Part shown: positions 1 through 5,541 of the stretch, piece after piece | Numbering within the stretch: the first letter of the stretch is position 1 | Layout of the letters: each line of letters opens with the position of its first letter | From: Candidatus Omnitrophota bacterium | GTDB lineage: Bacteria > Omnitrophota > Gorgyraeia > JACOVV01 | NCBI GenBank assembly: GCA_023248175.1 | Contig: JAHFFC010000064.1 | Span: 1 to 5,990, forward strand | DNA: 5,990 bases | Reading direction: 5' to 3' | Translations under genes and position numbers: made by a program | The notes under the pieces: model-generated | What the model was told of the DNA's origin: nothing | Database searches by the model: none | What the model saw: only the letters and a program-made list of their open reading frames with translations

Positions 1-876
1 CTTGTCTTGGCAATTCTATTGACGGTCATATTGACTCTCTTTGGTATGTTTTTAGGAGAAGTTAATATCCATCTAGAAGATCCCCCTGGTAATCATCAGG
101 GGCTTGCCAATCATAAGAAAGGATTCATCCTGGACGTGTTGTTTCAACATAAGAGGAGATTTGCTGAAGTGCTGATGGATTTGACGTTGATTTGCTTAGC
201 TTATTATAGTGCCTTCTATCTAAAGTTTGATGCGGTCATTTCCTACCAGATGCAGCGGGTCATTGTTGAATTTCTCCCTGTCGTAATTGCTTTTCAGTTG
301 ATCAATTTCTTCTTGTTTGGGCTCTATCGCGGAGTCTGGAAATACGCGGGGCTCACCGATGTGCTGGCAATCCTTAAGGCGGTAACGGCCGGTACTCTCG
401 TCATGGGGGTACTGGTAGAAACGGCTTTTCAGTTCGAGGGATATTCCAGGCCGATTCTTGCTATTTTCTGGCTATTACTAGTGGTGTTAGTATCGGGATC
501 TCGTATTGCTACCAGACTCTTTTTTGAGTTTTTGTCATCTTCAATAGCGAGGCAAAAAAGAGTGGCCATTATGGGTGCTGGAGATGCGGGAGAATTGTTG
601 TTGAGAATCCTACAGAGCAGCGCCCAGCGCAAATATGAGCCAGTGGCTTTCATCGATGATGATCCCCAAAAAATAGGCAAGGTCATTCACGGCGTGCCTG
701 TTTTAGGAAACCGATATACATTGGCGGAGGTCGTAGAAAGGCAGAAAATAGAGACTGTCTTTATCACCATCCCATCGGCTACTCCTGATCAAATAAGAGG
801 GATCGAAGAAGAGTGCCGGCTGCACAATATTCAGTATCGTCTAGTGGGGACTCTATTCGAGAGTGCCCAAACATAA
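1..876 (+). CDS. C-terminal part of a membrane fusion: WecA/MraY-type sugar-1-phosphate transferase joined to a FlaA1/CapD-like nucleotide-binding domain (5' truncated)
   Basis: The frame is open from base 1, so the gene starts upstream; the TTG at 7 is probably just an internal leucine. Numbering from the first codon in the window, residues 1-19 form a hydrophobic helix ending in FLGEVNIH, which resembles the last transmembrane segment of WecA-like polyprenyl-phosphate sugar-1-phosphate transferases. A polar linker follows. Then come about four membrane segments (roughly 57-77, 85-108, 119-138 and 150-168) with the FlaA1/CapD-type signature FGLYRGVWKYAG. A Rossmann-like domain follows with GAGDAGE (residues 192-198, GxGxxG) and FIDDDPQKIGKVIHGVPVLG, as in the CoA_binding_3 part of polysaccharide epimerases. 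The protein stops right after this domain, so no C-terminal epimerase catalytic domain is attached. Known fusions have this architecture, with the first half loading a sugar-1-phosphate onto undecaprenyl phosphate at the inner membrane. The transferase half lies outside the window, so that part is inferred. Its stop overlaps the next gene by up to 14 bp. Confidence 0.8.
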   Translation, partial: LVLAILLTVILTLFGMFLGEVNIHLEDPPGNHQGLANHKKGFILDVLFQHKRRFAEVLMDLTLICLAYYSAFYLKFDAVISYQMQRVIVEFLPVVIAFQLINFFLFGLYRGVWKYAGLTDVLAILKAVTAGTLVMGVLVETAFQFEGYSRPILAIFWLLLVVLVSGSRIATRLFFEFLSSSIARQKRVAIMGAGDAGELLLRILQSSAQRKYEPVAFIDDDPQKIGKVIHGVPVLGNRYTLAEVVERQKIETVFITIPSATPDQIRGIEEECRLHNIQYRLVGTLFESAQT

Positions 877-1978
877 CGGTATGGATGCTCTGGACCGTCC
901 TTCGAAGATACTTTTCGTCAATCCATATGGCATCGGAGATGTTCTATTCACGACGTCGGTCTTGAGTCTTGTGAAAAAACATTTTCCGGAATCCGTCGTT
1001 GGTTACCTATGCAATGAACGGACAAAGGCAGTCTTAGAGGCTAATCCGATGGTGGATCAACTGTTTGTTTTTGAAAAGGATCTATACAGAAAACTCTGGA
1101 GAGAAAGCAAGAAAAAGTGCTTTGGAGAATTTACGTCGTTACTCAGGCAGATTAAACAACAACGGTTTGAAGTTGTCTTGGATTATTCTTTGAGCCGCCA
1201 GTTTGGATTCTTTCTCGCCGCTCTTGGGATTCCTATCCGAATCGGTTACAATTACAGAGGAAGAGGAACGTTTCTCAATCGAAAAGTGGAGATAGAAGGG
1301 TATCGCGGGCAACCGATGCCGGTCTTCTACTGTCGTCTTTTGAGAGAGTTGAAACTACCCCTGGACGACAATACCATTCCTCCGATGCAGTATCCTCTTG
1401 CGGGGACTGTTACGGAATGGGCAGAGGAATTTCTCGGTTCTCAAGGGATTTCAAAGAAAGAGCGTTTTATTGCCGTTCATCCAGGGGGTGGAATGAGCTG
1501 GGGAAGCAACGCGATTTATAAAAGATGGCCGGTAACTTCGTTTGTGAAGTTGATCAAGCTTCTTCGGGGGCATTATGGTGTCAAAATTCTTCTGCTGGGG
1601 GATCCCTTGGATTCACCGACAATACTTTCAATGTCAGCGGAGCTCAACGACCCCGGTGTGATCAACATTTCCGGAAAGACTGCTCTCAACCAGCTAGCGG
1701 CAATACTAGGACAATCTTGGTTTGTTGTCTGTAACGATGGGGGGCCACTGCATATCGCGGTGAGCCGGGGAGCTAGAACAGTTTCTTTCTTCGGTCCGGT
1801 GGATGAGACTGTGTATGGCCCTTTCCCGAGAGACGGACATTTAGTTCTGACAAATCCGGTCGAGTGTCGCCCTTGTTATCAAAATTTTAAATTCCCTCTC
1901 TGTCCTTACGAATACCGATGCTTGAAAGAACTTGCAGTGGAATACGCGTTTGGAAGAATAAAGGAGGTATTGAACTAA
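863..1978 (+). CDS. Glycosyltransferase family 9 (lipopolysaccharide heptosyltransferase-like)
   Basis: This is a GT-B fold enzyme of the GT9 family, the ADP-heptose:LPS heptosyltransferases (WaaC/WaaF/WaaQ), which act on the cytoplasmic face of the inner membrane. Seen in the 371-residue product: the N-terminal motif NPYGIGDVLFTT (20-31; Asp26 matches the conserved acidic residue), HPGGG (206-210) at the start of the donor-binding domain, a KRWP segment (220-223), the donor-site motif NDGGPLHIA (291-299) and FFGPVDE (309-315). The C-terminal cysteines at 335, 338, 347 and 353 follow a pattern common in this family. Length is normal. The start is uncertain. GTG at 863 overlaps the upstream gene and has only a distant GGGGA (846-850). 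ATG at 881, four bases after the upstream stop, has no visible Shine-Dalgarno but gives a more usual N-terminus (MDALDRPSKILF). The exact sugar and position added cannot be read from sequence; the GmhB-like neighbour supports heptose. Confidence 0.9.
   Translation: MPKHNGMDALDRPSKILFVNPYGIGDVLFTTSVLSLVKKHFPESVVGYLCNERTKAVLEANPMVDQLFVFEKDLYRKLWRESKKKCFGEFTSLLRQIKQQRFEVVLDYSLSRQFGFFLAALGIPIRIGYNYRGRGTFLNRKVEIEGYRGQPMPVFYCRLLRELKLPLDDNTIPPMQYPLAGTVTEWAEEFLGSQGISKKERFIAVHPGGGMSWGSNAIYKRWPVTSFVKLIKLLRGHYGVKILLLGDPLDSPTILSMSAELNDPGVINISGKTALNQLAAILGQSWFVVCNDGGPLHIAVSRGARTVSFFGPVDETVYGPFPRDGHLVLTNPVECRPCYQNFKFPLCPYEYRCLKELAVEYAFGRIKEVLN
1961..1968 (+). promoter_or_regulatory. Strong ribosome binding site for the GT2 gene
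   Basis: AAGGAGGT is a near-perfect anti-16S match, ten bases before the ATG at 1979. It lies inside the last codons of the GT9 gene and fixes the start of the next one. It is the best Shine-Dalgarno in the window; the other genes rely on weaker sites or on stop/start overlap. Confidence 0.85.
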
Positions 1979-2764
1979 ATGGCGGATCTTTCGGCCGTTA
2001 TTATCACGAAAAATGAAGCAAGGCGAATCCAGCGATGTTTAGACAGTATCCGGTGGATACCAGAGATTATTATTGTGGATGACCAGAGCAGTGATGAAAC
2101 GGTAACGATCTGCAAACGGTACACAAACAAGATTATCATTCACTCCCTGAACGAAGATTTCGCGGCCCAGAGAAACATCGGGACACAAGCGGCAACACAA
2201 CAGTGGGTTCTTCAATTAGATGCCGATGAAAAAGTCACTGAACAGGCCAGGTGCGTCATTGAAGAGGCACTGATGAGTAAAAAAAGGGAAATCACCGCAT
2301 TTTCTTTAATTCGAGAGAACCATTTCTTGGGGAGACGGATGCGATTCGGAGGATGGAGCGAAAGAGCCGTCAAATTATTTAAAAGAGAGAATGGGCGCTA
2401 TGAAGGGAGAGTCCATGAATCTCTCCACGTGAGTGGACGTGTCAATAATTTGAACGCCGTCATTGAACACTATCCTTTTGACACGTTTTCTGATTGCTTA
2501 GAAAAATTAAATCGCTATACCTCCTTAGAGGCCAAAATGATGATGGAACAAAATCCATCTGTTCCCCCCAAAGAATGTGATTATCAGATGACATGGAGGA
2601 CGCTCAAGCTTTTTTGGAAAATCTATGTTAAAAAACAGGGATTTCGTGAAGGCCTCCCGGGGTTAGTTTTCGCCTCTTTTTGGGCTCTGGGACATTTTAT
2701 GAAGTGGACTAAATACTGGGAGCTCACTGGAAAATGCGTCTGGGACTTGACGGAAGAATTTTAG
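1979..2764 (+). CDS. Glycosyltransferase family 2, WaaE/KdtX-like (LPS core glucosyltransferase type)
   Basis: This is a GT-A fold inverting glycosyltransferase. Seen in the 261 residues: the N-terminal nucleotide-binding strand SAVIITKNEARRIQRCLDSI (5-24), VDDQSSDET (33-41), the metal-binding DADE (81-84) in LQLDADEKVT, and the downstream region GGWSERAVKLFKRENGRYEG and VHESL (about 124-149) typical of the WaaE subgroup. The C-terminal stretch from about 207 (RTLKLFWKIYVKKQGFREGL, then an aromatic segment ending near KYWEL) also resembles WaaE-like proteins, where it is probably membrane-associated. WaaE enzymes add a beta-1,4-glucose to inner-core heptose, so a core-oligosaccharide role fits the GT9 and phosphatase neighbours. 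The actual sugar is inferred, not shown. The start is secure: it abuts the preceding stop directly and has a strong Shine-Dalgarno. The last 31 bp overlap the start of the GT4 gene. Confidence 0.88.
   Translation: MADLSAVIITKNEARRIQRCLDSIRWIPEIIIVDDQSSDETVTICKRYTNKIIIHSLNEDFAAQRNIGTQAATQQWVLQLDADEKVTEQARCVIEEALMSKKREITAFSLIRENHFLGRRMRFGGWSERAVKLFKRENGRYEGRVHESLHVSGRVNNLNAVIEHYPFDTFSDCLEKLNRYTSLEAKMMMEQNPSVPPKECDYQMTWRTLKLFWKIYVKKQGFREGLPGLVFASFWALGHFMKWTKYWELTGKCVWDLTEEF
2718..2722 (+). promoter_or_regulatory. Probable ribosome binding site for the GT4 gene
   Basis: GGGAG lies eleven bases before the ATG at 2734, inside the 3' end of the GT2 gene. It supports 2734 as the GT4 start, since the first ATG of the longer downstream frame (3018) falls inside a conserved domain. 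Confidence 0.45.
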
Positions 2765-3833
2765 CCCATTCTTACAGCGGTATCGGTTGTTATTTGACCC
2801 GTCTTATGGATCAATTTAAAAAATTAAAACAGGGGAGATTTTTCTCTACTCGGATCGTCCAGTATTACCCCTGTATCATCAAGAACTAGAGGGGATTAAG
2901 ATCGTCGTCTTTGGAGAAAAACACCGCCGCTATTGGGGCCACTGGCTGCTTGCTGATCAACTCAGAAAGGACAAGATTGATTTATATCATGCCACGTGGA
3001 ATAAAGGGGTTCCCTTTATGGCCCCGTGTTTCACGGTGGTGACTGTGTATGATATTTTCCCGCTGATATTCCCTGAGATGTTCCTAAACCAGCGGCGAAA
3101 ATGGAAGTATCTGTATCATCTTTTTATCGACGGGATCAGAGCAGATCGTATCATCACTATCTCAGAGTGTACCCGGCAAGATTTAATCAAGAAATTCCCT
3201 CTTTTTGAAAAGAAGATGGTGGTCACTTTGCTGGGAATTGACCGATCAGAGTATCTCAATGTGTCCCAAAACGACATAGAAAAGTGGAAGAATCATTTTG
3301 GCCTGTGCAGTCCATATCTGATCTCTGTCCTGGGGAGGTTGGATGAGAAGAGGAAAAATATCCGCTGTTTGCTGGAGGCGTTTGCCGGACTCAGAAAGAA
3401 TCACCCGGAGGTTTCATTGGTCATCATCGGTTCAGGCATGACGGTGCAGACCGAAAACAACGGATTTGTTAAAATACTAGAGAATATTCCGCGCGCCGCT
3501 CTGATCTCCCTGATGCAGGGGGCGGAGTTCATGGTTCATTCTACTTTGTACGAAGGTTTTGGGCTTCCGATTCTGGAAGCGATGGCTTGCGATATCCCTG
3601 TGATTGCCGGGGAAGGAAGTTCTGTTTCCGAAATTTTTGGAGGATCCACTCTATTGGTGAATCCCAATGACAGAGACGCTCTCGGCTCTTCCATGAGACG
3701 ATTCATGGAGGATCCGTCTCTTCGGAGTCAATTCAAACATCTCGGCAGACAAAAAGTCGAACAACTCAGCTGGGATAAGACAGCAGAGCAAACTTTACAG
3801 ATCTATCAGCAATTGCTAAAACAGGCATCCTAA
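2734..3833 (+). CDS. Glycosyltransferase family 4 (GT-B), reading frame broken by an apparent one-base deletion (possible pseudogene)
   Basis: Two frames together make one GT4 enzyme. Frame one starts at ATG 2734 with MRLGLDGRILAHSYSGIGCY, the classic GT4 N-terminus (MRIGIDAR...GIGRY), and reaches a stop at 2887. The second frame, read from about 2820 as GEIFLYSDRPVLPLYHQELEG and on to the stop at 3831, carries the rest: VVTVYDIFPLIFPEMF, the linker/donor region with VLGRLDEKRKN, and the retaining-GT motif EGFGLPILE (E-x7-E, the glutamates encoded near 3552 and 3576). Adding one base near 2818-2838 would give about 366 residues, the normal length of the family. The open second frame has no ATG, GTG or TTG before ATG 3018, and that ATG sits in the middle of a conserved strand, so the 271-residue ORF 3018-3833 is not a natural protein. 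Either the gene is inactivated, the sequence has a homopolymer error, or ribosomes shift frame. It overlaps GT2 by 31 bp and its TAA shares one base with the next ATG. The substrate is unknown. Confidence 0.82.
2818..2838 (+). other. Frameshift zone in the GT4 gene (A6 run, A4, G4)
   Basis: The upstream frame (codons starting at 2815, 2818, 2821) and the downstream frame differ by -1. The downstream frame has a TAA at 2817-2819, so the switch must lie between about 2820 and the upstream-frame stop at 2887. Protein similarity places it before the LYSDRP codons (2844 onward). One extra A in the A6 run (2818-2823) would restore the reading as DQFKKIKTGEIFLYSDRP. Confidence 0.75.
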
Positions 3834-4390
3834 TGGACCCAGTCGTTTTTTTAGATCGAGATGGAGTGATTAGTGAAGAGCTGGGAAATGGGAAATATAT
3901 CTCTCGATGGGAACAGTTTCGCTTTGTCAGCGGATCATTGGAGGCGATACGGCTTCTTACAGAACAGAAGTTGCATCTTTTTATCGCCTCTAATCAGGGA
4001 GGAGTGGGAAGGGGGATTGTAAGCCAAGAGGAATTAGAGCAAGTTACTGAGAGGATGTTGAAGGAAATCGCCAAAAGCGGAGGAAGAATTCAAGGGGTTT
4101 ACTACTGTGTCCACTCTCCTGAAAACACCTGTCTTTGTCGAAAACCAGGAACCGCCCTCTTCGAAAGAGCAGCAGAAAGAAAAAAGATTTCTTGGAAAAA
4201 AAGTATCGTTGTGGGAGACGCCTTGTGCGATCTCACTGCGGGGCGTACATTAGGCTGTCAGACGGTTCTAGTCCTGAGTGGGAAAACCCAAAGAGAGGAA
4301 ACTGCCGATTGGTCATTCCAACCAGACCACATTGCTGATAGTTTGATTGCGGCGGTCCCTTGGATTTTAAAGAGGGTTCGGCAAAGATGA
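3833..4390 (+). CDS. gmhB: HAD-family sugar/histidinol-type phosphatase, likely D-glycero-D-manno-heptose 1,7-bisphosphate phosphatase
   Basis: This is a cytoplasmic HAD phosphatase of the GmhB/HisB-N subfamily; GmhB removes the 7-phosphate of heptose 1,7-bisphosphate on the way to the nucleotide-activated heptose of LPS. Seen in 185 residues: motif I FLDRDGVI with nucleophile Asp8 and Asp10, motif II SNQGG (Ser53-Asn54-Gln55), a zinc loop with Cys92-x-His94-x5-Cys100-x-Cys102, motif III Lys104 in CRKP, and motif IV VVGDALCDL (Asp129, Asp133). Length is usual for GmhB. The short zinc loop also fits the histidinol-phosphate phosphatase branch (HisB-N), so the substrate is chosen from context: there are no histidine genes here, but there is a heptosyltransferase-like GT9. 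The start ATG overlaps the GT4 stop (TAATG) with no clear Shine-Dalgarno, which suggests translation coupled to the gene before it. Confidence 0.85.
   Translation: MDPVVFLDRDGVISEELGNGKYISRWEQFRFVSGSLEAIRLLTEQKLHLFIASNQGGVGRGIVSQEELEQVTERMLKEIAKSGGRIQGVYYCVHSPENTCLCRKPGTALFERAAERKKISWKKSIVVGDALCDLTAGRTLGCQTVLVLSGKTQREETADWSFQPDHIADSLIAAVPWILKRVRQR
4369..4376 (+). promoter_or_regulatory. Ribosome binding site for the glycolipid glycosyltransferase
   Basis: AAAGAGGG lies ten bases before ATG 4387. It supports that start over the in-frame TTG at 4360, which would place the binding site inside the coding region. Confidence 0.6.
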
Positions 4391-5541
4391 AGAAGAGGAT
4401 CCTGGTTGTTCACGCTTCTGCGGGGGCAGGTCACCGAAAAGCGGCTGAATCCATCCACAAGGCTTTTGAAACCCTATCGCATACCGAATGCTCAGTGGAA
4501 TTGGTCAATGTACTCGACCTTACCAACGCTTTCTTCAAATGGAGCTACGAGCAGAGTTATCTTTGGATGATTACTCGGGCTACGTGGTTGTGGGGATTTG
4601 GTTATTATTGGTTTGACACCCCCTGGATGCGGCTTCCGGTGAGCATTTTACGCAGGGTGTTGAATCGTCTCAATTCAGGTTCGTTTACCCGTTATCTGGA
4701 ACGAGAGAAATACGATGTCATTATTTCAACCCATTTTCTAGCCACAGAAATCATGGATGATTTGAAGAGGAGAAAAAGAATCCATGCCCAGCTGATCACT
4801 GTTGTGACCGACCTGGGGGCGCATGCTTTCTGGATTTTGCCGAATGTGGATTACTACATCGCTGGGGTGGAAGCGACGCGGCGAGATTTAGAAAAAAGAG
4901 GAATTAAAAAAGAGAAAATTAAGGTATTGGGTATTCCTATACGGGAATCGTTTGCTCGGGGAAAGGACCTGGGAAAATTAGGAGAACGGATGGGGCTTAA
5001 AGAAGGGGTTTTCACGATTCTTTTAATCGGCGGGGGATTTGGGGTCGGACCCATTGTGCAGATTACCGAACAGCTTTCTTCGTTGCCGATTCAATTGCTG
5101 GTAGTTTGTGGCAAAAACGAGACCCTGTACCAAGAACTAGTGCAGAAAAGTCTCAGCGCTGCGGTTATGTTGAAACCGTTCGGCTATGTTGACAACATTG
5201 ATGAACTGATGACGGTGAGTGATTGCGTTATCACAAAATCAGGGGGGTTGACTGTTTCCGAGGCGTTGGCGAGCCATCTCCCTTTAGTTGTCATCGATCC
5301 CATTCCTGGCCAGGAGAGAAAAAATTGTGAAGTCGTTGTCGGAGGCGGGGCTGGGGTTGAAGCTAAGAATCCCCAAGCAGTACGAATGACCGTTCAAGAT
5401 TTTATCCAGCATCCTGAAAAGCTTCAGAAGATGCGAGAAAAAGCAAAGGAGTTGGCGCGTCCCAGCGCGGCAAGAGATATCGCGGAGTTAGCCGTTCATC
5501 TGGCAATGAGTTCGTCGGATGTTATGAGTAGGGGATCATGA
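4387..5541 (+). CDS. MGDG synthase / processive diacylglycerol glycosyltransferase-like protein (GT28, MurG-related)
   Basis: This GT-B enzyme belongs to the family of plant MGDG synthases and bacterial UgtP, peripheral inner-membrane enzymes that move a sugar from a UDP-sugar to diacylglycerol. From ATG 4387 it has 384 residues. The N-terminal domain shows HASAGAGH (9-16), the family signature, then a tryptophan- and tyrosine-rich stretch (52-80) likely to touch the membrane, THFLATE (115-121) and TDLGAHAFW (131-139). The C-terminal donor domain shows GIPIRESF (182-189), the glycine-rich GGGFGVGP (205-212), CGKN (231-234), FGYVDN (255-260), TKSGGLTVSEALA (273-285) and PIPGQERKNC (295-304). 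All hallmark regions are present, so it looks functional. Sugar type and processivity cannot be read from sequence. The start shares ATGA with the phosphatase stop, and its own stop shares ATGA with the uracil-DNA glycosylase, so coupling on both sides is likely. Confidence 0.88.
   Translation: MKKRILVVHASAGAGHRKAAESIHKAFETLSHTECSVELVNVLDLTNAFFKWSYEQSYLWMITRATWLWGFGYYWFDTPWMRLPVSILRRVLNRLNSGSFTRYLEREKYDVIISTHFLATEIMDDLKRRKRIHAQLITVVTDLGAHAFWILPNVDYYIAGVEATRRDLEKRGIKKEKIKVLGIPIRESFARGKDLGKLGERMGLKEGVFTILLIGGGFGVGPIVQITEQLSSLPIQLLVVCGKNETLYQELVQKSLSAAVMLKPFGYVDNIDELMTVSDCVITKSGGLTVSEALASHLPLVVIDPIPGQERKNCEVVVGGGAGVEAKNPQAVRMTVQDFIQHPEKLQKMREKAKELARPSAARDIAELAVHLAMSSSDVMSRGS

Noticed and set aside
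7..9. TTG at 7 as the start of the first gene
   Set aside because: The frame is open to the window edge and the residues form the end of a transmembrane segment, so the gene begins upstream.
429..686. Minus-strand open frame of 85 codons
   Set aside because: It lies wholly within the fusion-protein gene, antisense, with no recognisable motif; a shadow of the real frame.
1525..1734. Plus-strand open frame of 69 codons inside the GT9 gene
   Set aside because: It is an alternate frame across the well-supported GT9 donor domain, with no motif.
3018..3833. ATG 3018 as the real start of the GT4 gene
   Set aside because: Clear GT4 coding continues upstream in the same frame to about 2820 and, after one frameshift, to ATG 2734; the ATG lies within the conserved N-terminal domain.
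4135..4338. Plus-strand open frame inside the HAD phosphatase gene
   Set aside because: It overlaps conserved HAD motifs III and IV in another frame; no independent evidence.
4258..4458. Minus-strand open frame across the phosphatase/glycosyltransferase junction
   Set aside because: It is antisense to two strong genes, with no motif.
4854..5054. Minus-strand open frame inside the glycolipid glycosyltransferase
   Set aside because: It is antisense to conserved GT28 motifs and has low-complexity composition.
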